A stretch of 64,000 bases of DNA, from the NCBI GenBank assembly GCA_034509735.1, contig JACGWO010000010.1, positions 9,747,193 to 9,811,192 of the forward strand, read 5' to 3'. Under the pieces are notes generated by a model that saw nothing but the letters and a program-made list of their open reading frames with translations, was not told the origin of the DNA and ran no database searches. This stretch comes from Sesamum alatum (taxonomy: Eukaryota > Streptophyta > Magnoliopsida > Lamiales > Pedaliaceae). The translations under genes and the position numbers were made by a program. This document shows, one piece after another, positions 1-11,645 of the stretch (positions are counted from its first letter, which is position 1; every line of letters begins with the position of its first letter).

Positions 1-108
1 CCTAATCCTCTATCTCGGTCAACGACATGCTCAAACTATCACAAAAATTGGTCCTCAGTAAGTACCCGCGCGGTCATGCCCCTCAGCGAACGCAAGATAT
101 TATTCATC
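1..108 (+). other. Left half of a possible coding relic split by a solo LTR
   Basis: One frame is open from about position 6 to the LTR junction. If the LTR and one 5-bp duplication are removed, the same frame continues at 2286 and stays open to a TAA near 2388, about 66 codons that are lysine- and arginine-rich. No family was recognised. An open frame of this length can arise by chance, so this is only a possible exon or old transposon fragment. Confidence 0.25.
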
Positions 109-2280
109 TGTTAAAATAGGTGACCAGAAAGCCATTCGGATTGGTGGTTTTGGGTACTATTTGGCAATCTTTATTAAAGTAATATTGACTTGATGAATAT
201 TGTAAGTATTCATCCTTGGCACTATGTATTTGTTGTGCTTACACATTACGTTAAACAGCCTTTTAATGTCACAACAAATGCCCACAGACCAATTGGATAA
301 CCCATATAGTTGAGCTGTGTTTTGGATGGCAGCTATGAAACCAACTTCTGAGGGTTGGTCTGAAATGTTCCAATAGAGGACCTCGAGACAGGACATCGAG
401 GGTCCGATAGAGACTTGCACTAAGGATAGCATTAATTGGATGAGTGCCGTGTTTCATCGGAGATAGATGTTGGACGTCTATGCAATATTAGTGGGTTAGT
501 TGACAAGGGTGCCAGCTGACTGAACTGACTCGCGGAAATCGTCATGTGGAAGCCTTGGAGGCTTGGTCGGTATGACTGGAATTCCCAGCTCCGATAGTAC
601 GAGATTAGTCCTTAGACTTGAGGAATCATGGCAGTCGCATGCATATGATGGTTGTATCTATGATCTGGCCAGAGATGTTCGTATCTGGGATACGTCCATT
701 ATAATCCTTATTCAGTCCAGTCGGAACATCTATTAAGGATGGTGGATTCCAAGATAGGATCCATCACCTGTCAGTATAAGACAGTTAAGTCTCCTATGCG
801 CTCTGAGATGGTTTAAGCTATTTAAGTCTGTGGCTACAACAATTGGTCGAGTACAGAATGGTTTCCTACGTTGATCAATAGAGTAAATGTGTCTCGAGTT
901 ATTGAGCATAGTTGTCTAGTCCAGGATGGAAACCGATGCCCAATTCCATGCCCTAGACTTAGACCGGGAGACGGGTGATGAAAGGACCGTACTCGTATGA
1001 AACTCGAGAGCCTCAATGTTCACACCAACATTCACCTAGTCTCTAGTGCCATTGACCGTTACTAGACGGCCACCCATAGTGACGGGCGTTTTTCGATTAA
1101 TGGTTAATTGGAAAATAGTTAATTAAATTGGATTTAATTGACCAATTTGTGTTGGACACAAGCCCAAGTCTAGCTGAAGGTGAACCTAAAGATTCACACA
1201 CAAATCACTATAGAATTGTTAGAATTAATTTGGAATTAATTTTAGAAGAAGCGAATTAATTTAATTGGATTAAATTAATTCAAGAAGAAAAATAAATGAT
1301 TGGATCATTTATTGTGAAATCCATTTGATGGATTGTCTAAGAATTAATTAATTGGATTATTTAGTTTTTAGACATAGAACCTTTAAATTAATTGGATTAA
1401 GTTATCGGGTTTGGATTAATTAATTGATTGGATCAATTAATTAGAGTTTGGACTTATGTTTATTTAATTGGATTATGTAAACTTATGGGCTTCAATTGGA
1501 TTGCGATTAATTGAATTAATTAATGCCCAATGGACTTTATTTGGATTTAATTTAATTAGATTAAATAAAAGTCCAAGACTATTAGTCCTAGTCCATGGAA
1601 AAATATAATTTATAGCAAGTGAAGAAAGAATTAAAATCCTCCATATGTGAGGCACATGTGACCAGCCATTATGTGATTTTATAGGTGGTTTTATTTGCTA
1701 TATATGGTGCATGGTTCTCTTTGGAAGTTGACAAGAGAAGTTGAATTTTGAATTCAACAACTCTACATACACAAAACCATTCACATAACTTGCATGGCCT
1801 TGTCTTGCATGAAATTTTCCAGCAAAAACTCTCCTTCTTGTGTTCAAACCTTTTGGAAAGGTTTGAACTAAAACATTTCGAAAGCACTAATCAATAATGT
1901 TCATTTGGAGTTATTTGTTTCTTCTTCTTCTTCTCTACTACTATCTAGCAATAGTTTAGAGAACTCTTCCATGGTGTGGTGCGAACAAATTAGAGGGATT
2001 CTAATTTGAATCCTCAAGTGAACGGAAGGAGAAACGGGAAGGGAACAACGCTAGAAACCGATTTTACGTGCAACGAACATAAGGTTTGTTTTCATTTACA
2101 TTTTCATGTACCTTTGTTCGTATCCTTTAGCCACATATCCAGCATTCTTATCCACTTTAATTTATGCTTTGACATACACAGAACGCCCGGGAACACCCAT
2201 TTGAACCCATTTTAAATTATGCTTTAAATTTATATTTTTTACGTTTCCGTTGCGTTCCCGAGCCGTACCCGATTCTTTCA
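109..2280 (+). mobile_element. Solo LTR, copy A (2172 bp)
   Basis: The segment starts TGTTAAAATAGGTGACC and ends TTCTTTCA. It is flanked by a perfect 5-bp duplication, TCATC, at 104-108 and 2281-2285. It is homologous along its length to 26947-29114 and 40598-42744, which share the TGTTARAATRGGTGAC start, a CTTGCACTAAGGAT block and a CTAGTCTCTAGTGCCAT block. There is no internal domain and no second LTR, so this is a solo LTR left by LTR-LTR recombination. Short ORFs inside it are not conserved between copies and look like chance. The retrotransposon lineage cannot be set from an LTR alone. Confidence 0.92.
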
Positions 2281-2285
2281 TCATC

Positions 2286-2603
2286 GTCATGTGGAGAACA
2301 TCAAATCGATACAATCTCGGAGTAAGAAGTTGGCCTACAAGAACGAAGCCCTCGACCACCTGCCCTCCCAGCCACGGCTCCGAGGGTAATGAAAGCCCCC
2401 CACCTTATCCTCCGTCGGTACAAACGACTTCCCTAACCATTCCACGTTCAACTCCATCCTACCTGTCTTGTTCAAGGTACTATCTGTACCAGACACACCC
2501 CCAACGTCCCCTCCTAGAGGAACTGCCCCTGCCGCCATCCACCACCACCGGAACAAAACAAGCTAAAAGAAGAATTTTTATGTTGCCAGAATTTTTCTGT
2601 TAG
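2286..2603 (+). other. Right half of the possible coding relic
   Basis: This sequence follows directly after the TCATC duplication. One frame continues from position 108 to a TAA near 2388. Another frame, proline- and serine-rich, stays open to 2603. Neither matches a family I recognise. The GC content is higher than in surrounding DNA, which would fit an old exon or transposon coding fragment. Confidence 0.2.
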
Positions 2604-3164
2604 ACTTGCTTCTCATGTGTGCTACTTCCAATAGGCTTATTGCTTGTTTGGGTTCAGTGTACCAATGTTAATCTGTAAAAATTTGGCCTGTCTTGGGTAG
2701 ATTGTGTGCCTCAAAATCTAGTGAAATTAAGAAAGCAGTTAATCTAGCATAGAGTGATGAGTGCAACCCCTCTAATTATGACACCTCATAAGGCTCCAAC
2801 TAGGTAAGGGTTGACAAGAGTGCACTAAAGTTGGGCTTATCTCACTAGCATTTTCATCAATGCAGGCTTTCAACAATTTTTGTTGGCTATTGATGTTTTA
2901 CTTCTATTGTAAGATCAAGATTGCTTCTTTTGCACCTTGAATGAGATTTATTGCCATGGTTGCCAGGTATTGTATATCAGCGCATCAAACATCAGAGAAA
3001 TGAACATCAACTTTTTGTTCGGGTAGCAGTTCTTTTCACAAACTACTCCTATTTTTTAGCTCCCACGAGTGGTATTGTAATTATATAAAAGATTGAGTGG
3101 TTTGTGTAAATGAACCATTAATCAGGAGGTGTAAATATAATTATCTTAATTAAGTGAGGGGTTT
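2604..3164. other. Intergenic stretch, no feature seen
   Basis: This is unremarkable sequence without a convincing ORF, repeat pair or terminal motif. Confidence 0.5.
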
Positions 3165-3425
3165 TTGGTCGAGAGATCTCAATATAATGTATACTAGCTA
3201 GTTTCATTATAATTAATTAACTCAATTGCTTGGCTATCGATTCAGATTCCACACTACACTTAAAATTGTAAATCAATCATTTATCCACAATTGTAGTGCT
3301 TTCATTTATATTATTCATCATATAATGGGAAAACAAAAGCAGTATTTAAATTCAGATTTACGAGAACGATCGAATTACGGCTTGTCGTAAAATGAATTGT
3401 TAAAAATGTGATAAAATTAAACACC
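3165..3425 (+). repeat. Dispersed repeat, blocks A and B adjacent
   Basis: Block A (about 3175-3305, containing AACTCAATTGCTTGGCTATC) recurs at about 10300-10444. Block B (about 3311-3420, containing CATCATATAATGGG) recurs at about 9666-9975 and 10743-11020. Here A and B are directly adjacent. At 10.3-11 kb they are separated by a Helitron-like insertion, so this copy approximates the empty site. Confidence 0.65.
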
Positions 3426-6000
3426 AGGCAAAATATTTTTTTGGTCCTGTTAAACAGGGTCAGCTTGTTTTTTGTACCACTATTTATCAAAGGGTAACTT
3501 TTGGTCCCATTAAACCCAAATTCAGACTTATTTGGTCCCAATAAGTCATGTGCAGCACATGACTTATTAACTCCGTTTGCTACCGTTAAACAGATGTTAA
3601 GGGATGTTAGGTCACGTGCCTCAGTTGACCCTCATCTGAAGAACAAAAAAAAACGGGATTGAAGCCCCAAAAAGGCCCATTTCACACATAGAAGAATTCC
3701 GCCAATACCTTAACTAAAATCCATAATTTTACAAGACATCAGCCAAAAATTTGCGTTGAAAAACTGAATCCGAGAGCAAGGACGTCGGATTTTTGGGTAG
3801 GTTGGAAGAAATGGCATTGATGCCCATTCTTCGACCAGCTTTGTTGGCGTCCGCAGGCATCCCTGACCATGGTGAGTTCTTTCTTCTTAAAAATTTCTTT
3901 AAGCTTCCATTTTTGTTAGGTTACTGATGTTGATTTCGTAGTTGGTGTTAGAATGAAGAGGGGGTGGTTTTGCAGTTAGTGATTTTCTGATGTATGAGGT
4001 TTCTTGAAACCATGATTTGGTGGAATTTGTTTTTTTTTTTTTTGTTATGTGTCTTTGAGGATGATGAAGACACTTATTGTTTAATGTTTAAAGGACTATT
4101 TTAGAGAATTTTTTATGCTAGATTTTTGTGGTCCCGTTCGCTTTGTATGTTCCCATATGCAATGTGGTCCCATTACAGTGCTTATGTTTGCTTGTTGGGT
4201 GTTGTTGAGGGAACATGCTGAATAAATTAAAAAGGATGGGGTACATTCTAGTGAAGGTGGGGAAGCTCACTGTTGTTGCTCTGTTTCCCTTTTTCTTGTG
4301 TGGATGGTTGACTTTTGCTATTATTTATATTTTCATGTGAATATGACTTTCTTATTAGTTTAAGAATGCATCATGGGGGTCAATTAGTATTCCATCCAGC
4401 TGCTGAATACAGAGGAGGTAGGGAAAGTGTCTTCGGCTTTGTTGACAAGGGAACCTTTTCAATGCTTATAGTTGACAAGTGTTGCCAATATTTGGGCTAT
4501 TTGACTAGGAAAAATTACTTCAGAATTGATATGTTAAAAAAGTTTTGAGCACCCACATTTGAAACAGACATTTTTCAACTCATAGATGGCCATGGGAGGG
4601 AGGTTGGGATATACCTTGATGCAGCTACAGACCCCAAAATTGTTGGAAGAACTTGTGCAAAATGAGGGTGAGGAAGAACCTGTGCAGCGTAACAAAGATA
4701 AAGGGAAGGGTGTGGTAATAGACGAGGGTGGGGACGGTGAAGGGGCTGATTGGGTTGATTAGATGGGGAAAATGAGGATATGATAGAAAATGCATAATGG
4801 GTTGTTGATTCTGAAGATGATTTGTATGATGGTGAGGACAACGTTGATTATGCTGAGGATGACGAGTGCTTTGATGCTAACATCGACAAGGATGCAGAGT
4901 GGGCTTGTTTTCTGCAAGATGATCATGAGGATGAGATGAGGTTTTTCAGTGATGATAATAATGAAGGTGATAGTGGTGATGAATTTGATATCCAAAAAAA
5001 CAGCGATGATGATAATGATGCGAGGGGCCCCATTTTTGCTCCTGAAGACACTTTTGATCCCAAATTTCCATTGGCCACGAAATTTAGTCATAAAAAGGAA
5101 TTTCGGGAGGCTGTCCATTCTCATGCCATAATGACAAGAAGGAATCTCGTAATAACAAAAAAAGACAAATGGAGAGTTTATGCAAGATGTAAGGACAACG
5201 GATGTTCTTGGCATATTAATGCATTGAAGATACAAGATGAATTGGGCTTTCAGATTCGGGAGTAAAATCATGTTCATAATTATGGTGCCAGTTTTAATGT
5301 GAAGGGGTTCCTAAGTGGTTGCAGGCCTTTCATTGGTGTCGATGGATGCCACTTAAAGGGCCCGCATGGAGGTGTCCTACTATCGGCAGTAGGTGTAGAC
5401 CCAAGCAATAACCAATTCCCACTTGCATATGCGGTAATCTTGAGTGAAAACAAAGGCAATTGGGAATGGTTTTTAGCACTTCGGAAAGAAGATTTGAACA
5501 TTATAAGGGATGATGCATATACATTCATTTCAGACAAACAAAAGGGCCTCCTACCAGCATTTGAAAAGGTCCTTCCAGGTGTAGAAAATCCATTCTGTGT
5601 GAGATATCTCCATGGGAACATGAAAACTGCAGGATTCAAAGTATTGCGGTACAAGAAGACTTTATGGTTTGCAGCAAAAACTACAACAATCAGCCAGTTT
5701 TAGAAAGCAATGCAGGACATAGCTAATTCGGATGTGAGATGTCTTGAGTGGTTGCAAGACAAGCCGGCATCACAGTGGTCAAAAATTCATTTCAGTATCT
5801 ACCCAAAATGTGACATTCTTCTCAACAACTTGTGTGAATCATCCAATAGTTGTATCCTTGAAGCAAGAGAGAAGCCTGTATTAACAATGTTCGAGTGGAT
5901 CAGGGAGTTTATCATGACTAGAGTGCAGCAACTAGGGACAGGGCCGAGAGACTTTGGGAAGGCAAAAATTATTACACGAGAATGTTAAACGAAAGGTAAA
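3426..6000 (+). mobile_element. Mutator-like element (MULE), degenerate
   Basis: The body encodes a MURA/MULE-type transposase (4360-5988). The left end near 3426 carries GGCAAAATATTTTTTTGGTC, which closely matches the inverted right terminus of the small foldback element at 21959-22266, as expected for Mutator termini. No matching right terminus was found after 5988, so the right border is approximate and may be deleted. Nine-base target duplications could not be identified. Confidence 0.6.
4360..5988 (+). pseudogene. MULE transposase pseudogene
   Basis: The order of parts matches plant MuDR-type transposases. An N-terminal PB1-like segment (4360-4548, HHGG and ELGY-like motifs) is followed by an acidic linker, then a MuDR DNA-binding domain (about 5050-5265, ending at a stop where GFQIRE meets a NHVHNYG-type sequence). 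Then comes the MULE catalytic core (5299-5700, GCRPFIGVDGCHLKGPHGG then AVGVDPSNNQFPLAYAV) and a C-terminal piece (5710-5988, LLNNLCESSNS). Several stops and frameshifts are visible. About 100 or more residues normally found between the DNA-binding domain and the GVDGCHLKG motif are missing, and there is no SWIM zinc finger. A possible first exon with a GTGAG donor lies at 3811-3871. It cannot make active transposase. Confidence 0.85.
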
Positions 6001-6180
6001 ATTGAAAATTTATGTAATTATTTTTGTTGAAATGAACATTTTCCGTCAAAACTGTAATGAATGGAGGTCAGGTGTAAACAGAGAATTTTCAGAGGGGGTG
6101 TAAGTGTAATTTAAAAACTTCTTTGGGGGAAAGTGTAATTATGCATTTTCAAAGGGGGTCTAAGTGTAATTAACCCTATG
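6000..6180 (-). repeat. Recurrent 180-bp repeat, copy 1
   Basis: It contains AAAATTTATGTAATT, a GTGTAAACAGAGAATTTTC segment, and GTGTAATTA spaced by purine runs. The same series of motifs recurs inverted at about 35640-35830 and 46060-46262, and in this orientation at about 49860-50030. The four copies are diverged. The class is unknown; it could be the terminus of a Mutator-type family. Confidence 0.6.
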
Positions 6181-6182
6181 AA

Positions 6183-6183
<1 letters not shown>

Positions 6184-6219
<36 letters not shown>
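6184..6219. repeat. Compound (AT)n(GT)n microsatellite
   Basis: This is a run of AT dinucleotides followed directly by GT dinucleotides. Confidence 0.95.
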
Positions 6220-9200
6220 AATTACTTATTAATGTGTAGTAAAAGAAAAGGAGAAACTAAATTAATGGTCATGATACATTTAACCAACATTTAACTAGCT
6301 ACAAGAATTACAAACAAAATAAGAAAAGTTAAAGACTATTACAATTCAATTAATTTGTCATAATAGACTTTAAATATTATAAAAAATTAATTTGTTAGGT
6401 TATATAATAAACTCTAAATGAACTATATTTGTAAATATTAAGCTAAACTTTCAATAAATAACAAACATATTAAGTACTATTTTATTGTATTATATTATAC
6501 TACAATTAAAGTGTGAATCTCGACAATCTATGTTCCAATTTGAAAATATATTTATAGGTTTTCGTAAGGACTACTTTTAATAATAAATAAGAATTAGTTA
6601 TTAAGGTCACAAATCCACAACATACGGGGAAAAGAAAATCCCACAAAAAAAATTAATAGAATGCAGAACAGGAAAAATAATATTGGATTAATTAAAAAGA
6701 GAGAAAATAATTGACAAAAATAAATATTGTCAAGTACTAAGATAAATAAATAAAAGATGTAATACATGATGAAGAAGTGAGTCAGATGAACTAAATTTGC
6801 ATTTTAAGAAATTACTTTCTTTTGGACATCTTGATTAATACAATTAGTTTGAGTTCTTTTTTACTTTGAGTTAGATTGCATTCTTTTGTAAATTAAGTTA
6901 TAATATTTTTAATTATTAAGGAAAAATATATCCAAAAAAATAGTAGATGCAGTTAAATATAAAATTATAAAATGAAACAATAACAAAAAAAATTGACTAT
7001 CATTAATATTATCGTAAAATCAAATTATTTGAAAATTTAAGTCATCCACTTAGAATAGTAGTAGAAGAATGACCTTTTGTTAATTAAGTAAAATTCTAGC
7101 ACACATTTCCAAAGGTTGATGTAATACAAAGTAGTTAAAATTCCCGAGAGATACAATGTAATATTGCTAATTAAAGTTTGGGTTAATGCAATTTAGCCCT
7201 TGTGAAATTAGAAAAGTTAAAAAGAAAAATTCAATAAAAAAAAGAAAAAAAAAAACCCTGGCTTGTTTGTCCTGTTGTGAGTGAAAATCACAAGCTACCT
7301 TGAAATATAATATCAAGCCTTTGATGTCAATGAAGACGTTGAACTTTCGCGATTGCAAAGCTTTGGTAGATGTAGAGAGCCTTGGACTTATTTTGGACTT
7401 GATTTGTTAGGATTTGGCCTATGTCCTATTGTGTGTTTGTGTGTGTGTGTGTGTGTGCGTGCGCGCGCGCGCACGCGTTTTGAGATGTGTCATATTGTGT
7501 GTGTGGGTTATATTTTCGAGGCATGAGCAAGACTTAGGCAGCTTAAACTTGAAAAATTATGTATTTTATTTTGAATCAATCTATCAAGACACTTAAGGCC
7601 AATTTTAGTATGAATCGATTGAGAATTTATTATCTCGAAAATATGTGAAGTCCAAATTTAATATGGATTATAATTTGGAACCTGAATATTAGTCAATTTA
7701 TTTGGGCTTTGAATATTTACCATTAATTTAATGTAAGTTAAATTTTAATAAGATATTATTGAAATATGAGTAACTAGAGATGCTTTATTTTTATTTATGT
7801 CTATAAATAATATCTCGGGTATCTAATTAATAGTATAATACGGCAAGTTCAATTAAAGTAAACTTCCATTAGAAACAAGTACATTAAATAAGTTTATATT
7901 AAGATCAATTATTTGTGAAATACAAACTTACAATAAGATCAATTATTTCATAAGTGGTTTCATAATTAATTGTCTTTATAATATTGATGATAAATTAATC
8001 ATAATAATAGTATTCAAAATTTATTTTATGAATTAAATAGTCTATGATTTGTTGATTATTTAATGCACTGACTACTCGGTCTGTAAGAATTCTACTACAT
8101 CATTTTGTAATTAAATTTCTATACTTTTATATTTTTAATTCGATTCGAACTTACTAAAATTAGTCAATGGTTTTTATGCTTATTCTATTGAATTCATTCC
8201 AAGAAATATTGTTCGATAATTTAGATTATTTTCCGCCAACACAAAGAGTAATATTGCAACTAAAGAGATTATTACAAGAAAAAAAAACATTATAAACAAC
8301 TTTATTGATAGTAAAAAATAAAAAAAAACTAATTATTTATTTTGTCCTTGTTTTGCACAACTAGGAAAAAAATTAAAATTAAAATTATAGAGAGAAATAA
8401 TTATAAGGTGTAAATTTCAATAGAAGGCAAAAGAACAAAAAGATTATTATCAATGTTTCCACATGAAATAATGGTGAATTTATCATCACAAATAGAGAGA
8501 TGAAAGATAAGTATTATGGAGAGAATTAATTATAAAATTTAAAAGTTTATAAGAGGGCAAATCTAAAATGTAAAATACCTACATTCGTATAAAAAAATCT
8601 GATGATGATAAGTCTATTAATGAAACATAGGAGAAGATTCAAGAGAGCTATTAATTAAGTGAATTTTTTAATATGAAATTAATCATTAGATTTTTAATGG
8701 TTTATCAACTAGGGGTTTCTGAAATTTTAATTTAAAAGCTTTTTTTAATCATCATTTGATTATAGACAACTTTCTTTTTTAAGTATAAACATAAATTTGT
8801 ACAATATATGTATTTTATATATAAGATATTGATATCTATACCACAAGCTTTATGAAATATTCAAAAACTTTCTTGAAAGCGTATTTTTCTAATACCTAAT
8901 GATATAATAATTATCATTTACTAAATAATAGAAAAAGAGGGATACTTTTCTTTTAATAATAATATAATTTAAATATAATACCAAGTATCAATTTTATGTT
9001 CTAATTTTTTCTATTAAAAATTAGCAATGTGTTTTCTTTCTATTGTAACATTTTGATTATATTAGATTTTCAAATAAATACGTATGAAACTAGACTTCAA
9101 GAGTAAATACAAATTAAGATTAATTTATAGAAAAAACATAACCAAAAAATATAAATTTTTAACTCTAGAGAACTTTCCTACTAAAATAAAAAAAAATGAT

Positions 9201-9600
9201 TAAATAAATATTAAATGATAGTATTGTTTGGATGTACACCTTTTCAATTCAATTTATCCAATTAATTGTTCATGATATATTTATTTACTTGAATATTTCT
9301 ACACACAAACATACATATAATTTGTGTATGTGTGTGTCTTTTACATGTTTGTTGTGTATGTATATAATTATCTTGATCTAAATTTATTTATATGAATTTG
9401 AATTTACTTATACTAAAAAGGATGCATATATTGCAAGTATAAAAAATATAATTTATCATATAAAATAATAATTAAAATGGAGAAAAAATATTTTATTTTT
9501 TAATTGTTTACTTTTACTTTGTAACAATAATATTTTTTGCTTTATAAAGTACCTATTAAATATAATTAACACATTTTTATTTGTATATTTATTTTATTAT
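6220..9600. other. AT-rich intergenic region, no genes seen
   Basis: This is very AT-rich sequence with no ORF that resembles a protein. A TG/CG alternating microsatellite at 7431-7478 lies within it. A TCTATAC motif preceded by A near 8836 could be a Helitron 5' end paired with the 3' end at 9660, but this is weak. Confidence 0.5.
7431..7478. repeat. (GT)n(GC)n alternating purine-pyrimidine tract
   Basis: This GT run passes into GC alternation and ends in CACGCG. It is a strictly alternating tract of the kind that can adopt Z-DNA. Confidence 0.9.
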
Positions 9601-9631
9601 AATAATATATCAATTATTGACATAATACTAA

Positions 9632-9660
9632 TCATGTGCAACACACGTGCTTTTGACTAG
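9632..9660 (+). mobile_element. Helitron-like 3' terminus
   Basis: A short hairpin (CATGTG, loop CAACA, CACGTG, with one G-T pair) is followed after seven bases by CTAG and a host T. That is the arrangement of a Helitron 3' end. The 5' end is uncertain, so only the terminus is called. Confidence 0.5.
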
Positions 9661-9975
9661 TTCCAATTAAATTGCGTCATCATATAATGGGCAAGCAAAA
9701 GCAGTAACTTAAATTCCGATTTTTTACGACAACGTTCGAATAACATCTTGTCATAAAATGGATTGTCCAAAATGTTAGATAGAAGGAGGATGAAAAGAAA
9801 ACAGTAAAAAAAAAAAAAAAGAAAAGAAAAGAAACACCACAATCTTGGTTCAAAGATGAAAACTCTCGGTGAAATAGAAATAATAAAGCTTAACTATATT
9901 CATATTCTAGTGAAAATGTGAAGGAAAATACTAAGTAGTTTTCATGTGATGTGCAGATGTGCAGATGTACTATAC
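9661..9975 (+). repeat. Dispersed repeat block B, copy 1
   Basis: It shares TTCCAATTAAATTGC, ATATAATGGGCAAGCAAAAG and CTAAGTAGTTTTCATGT with 10737-11020 in the same order. A shorter relative sits at 3311-3420. It contains a short duplicated GTGCAGAT at its right end. Confidence 0.8.
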
Positions 9976-9984
9976 TAAGTAGTT

Positions 9985-10270
9985 TTCATTCCACGTGGCC
10001 GTTAAGTACATGGGACCAAAAGTATTACTTTTTAAAGTTATGGGACCAAAAGTGAAATTTCAATAATATATGGGACAAAAAGTGTAAAGGTCCTAATGAC
10101 TACGTGCTAAGCATGTGGTGTTTTCCAATAAAAAGTTTAACGGAAAGGTGGCACAGGGCGAAAAATACTACTTTTTAGAAGTTATGGGACCAAAAATAAA
10201 AATCTCGTAATGAATAGGATCAAAAGTTGAAAGGCCCAAAGTTACATGACGAAAAATATTATTTCCCCTA
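9985..10270 (-). repeat. Relic of a GGTCCC-type foldback element
   Basis: It contains repeated GGGACCAAAAG motifs on the plus strand and a GTTTAACGG segment. These are typical of the foldback family better preserved at 13424-14621 and 21959-22266. Clear paired arms were not resolved here. Confidence 0.5.
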
Positions 10271-10299
10271 AAATTTAATTATGTGGAGGGTTTGGATAG

Positions 10300-10444
10300 A
10301 TAGCACTCAATATAATTTTTATACTAGTTTGATTATAATTAATTAATTAACTCAATTCCTTGGCTATCATTTTATGATTCCCGACAACACTTAAAATTGT
10401 GAGTCAATCATTTATCTTAATTTGCAGTGTTTTCATTTATCATA
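10300..10444 (+). repeat. Dispersed repeat block A, copy 2
   Basis: It is homologous to about 3175-3305, sharing CAATATAAT, CTTGGCTATC and ACTTAAAATTGTRA. It ends where the Helitron-like insertion begins. Confidence 0.7.
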
Positions 10445-10734
10445 TTAGCCGTCGTGGTACGTCGTTCTTGTGTGCATATAATAAATATTTTTTTATATTT
10501 TAAAATATATTATAAATAAGAGTAAAATATATAAATTAACACATCACATTAAAAAAAAGAAGAAAAGAATGAAAAAACTAATTTATCAATTAATATAAAA
10601 TTTGGAAAGTTGAATAAAGTAGTTACATATCAGTTGAGGCTTATTTTTGGCATTCCAAAAAAATGATGCGGTGGTGTTATTAACCATCATTTGTGAGTAA
10701 AAAGGGGATTTTTTTTATATAATAATAGTATAGA
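10445..10734 (-). mobile_element. Small non-autonomous Helitron-like element (290 bp)
   Basis: Read on the minus strand, it starts TCTATACTATTATTATATAA and ends CTAA next to a host T. A short imperfect hairpin (CGTCGT, GGT, ACGTCG) lies at the 3' end. It separates repeat blocks A and B, which are adjacent at 3165-3425, so the insertion is supported by an approximate empty site. No coding capacity. Confidence 0.55.
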
Positions 10735-10736
10735 TA

Positions 10737-11020
10737 TTCCAATTAAATTGCTTCTATCATATAATGGGCAAGCAAAAGCAGTACTTAAATTCGGATTTTT
10801 TACTACAACGATCGAAATACATCATGTCATAAAATGGATTGTAAAAAATGTGAGATAGAAGGAGGATATTGAAAAGAAAACAGAAAAAAAAATCCACAAT
10901 CTTGGTTCAAAGATGAAAACTCGGTGAAATAGAAAAATTAATGCTTAACTATAAACATATTCTAGTGAAAATGTGAAGCAAAATACTAAGTAGTTTTCAT
11001 GTAATGTGCAGATGTACGTA
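10737..11020 (+). repeat. Dispersed repeat block B, copy 2
   Basis: This is the second full copy of the block at 9661-9975, with moderate divergence, ending at TGTGCAGATGTAC in both copies. Confidence 0.8.
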
Positions 11021-11430
11021 TTGTACGTGGTTAAGGTAAATAGAAATGATATCTCAGAATTAAGGAAAAAAAAAGAAAAAAAATAATGGTATTACACCTC
11101 AGAAAAACCTCAATTTTATCTAAAAATCATTTTAATGATAACTGCAAAAACATCAAACATTATAATTTCAAATAATAGTTGATACCAACCATCTATAATC
11201 AGAAGTTAAATAAACAAAAAAAGGATTGACAAGATGCCAATATATAACTACGCTCCTGTACTGTAAGAAACAAATTAAGACTGTAAAATTTATGAAAGAA
11301 ACATCTAATATACACGAATCATAATTAGTTAGTTAACAAGAAAAACAGGAGAAAACAAAACGAAAAAGTTGCTTCAAGTGATGATTTATATATAGATTAA
11401 ATCCACCAAAGTTAATTAGTAAACTTTGTA
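11021..11430. other. Intergenic stretch upstream of the C2H2 gene
   Basis: This AT-rich sequence holds no ORF or repeat pair that I can support. Distal promoter elements could lie here but none is recognisable. Confidence 0.4.
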
Positions 11431-11520
11431 TGAACAGACATGTCCTCATAGAAGATGATAATGGTTTGAACAGACATGTCCTCATAGAAGAAGAAAATGG
11501 TTTGAACAGACATGACATGA
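11431..11520 (+). repeat. 36-bp tandem repeat in the C2H2 promoter
   Basis: TGAACAGACATG recurs at 11431, 11467 and 11503. That gives two full 36-bp units and a partial third, differing at few positions. Each unit contains the palindrome ACATGT or its variant. The array ends about 50 bp before the likely TATA box. Confidence 0.9.
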
Positions 11521-11567
11521 ATCAACGCCACCATTCACAAATGTCCTTTTTTCAATTCCCTTCCTTC

Positions 11568-11574
11568 TATAAAT
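11568..11574 (+). promoter_or_regulatory. Likely TATA box of the C2H2 gene
   Basis: TATAAAT lies 72 bp upstream of the ATG in a pyrimidine-rich leader (CTCTCC, CTCTCCTTCCCTCC). The position suits a short 5' UTR. Confidence 0.6.
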
Positions 11575-11645
11575 CTCTCCACCATTTCCTCTCCTTCCCT
11601 CCATCGCCCAATTCTTGTCTATCAATTCATCCCAATTAACCAATC

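Noticed and set aside
157..1887. Short minus-strand ORFs in the first 2 kb
   Set aside because: They lie inside a solo LTR and are not conserved in the other two copies.
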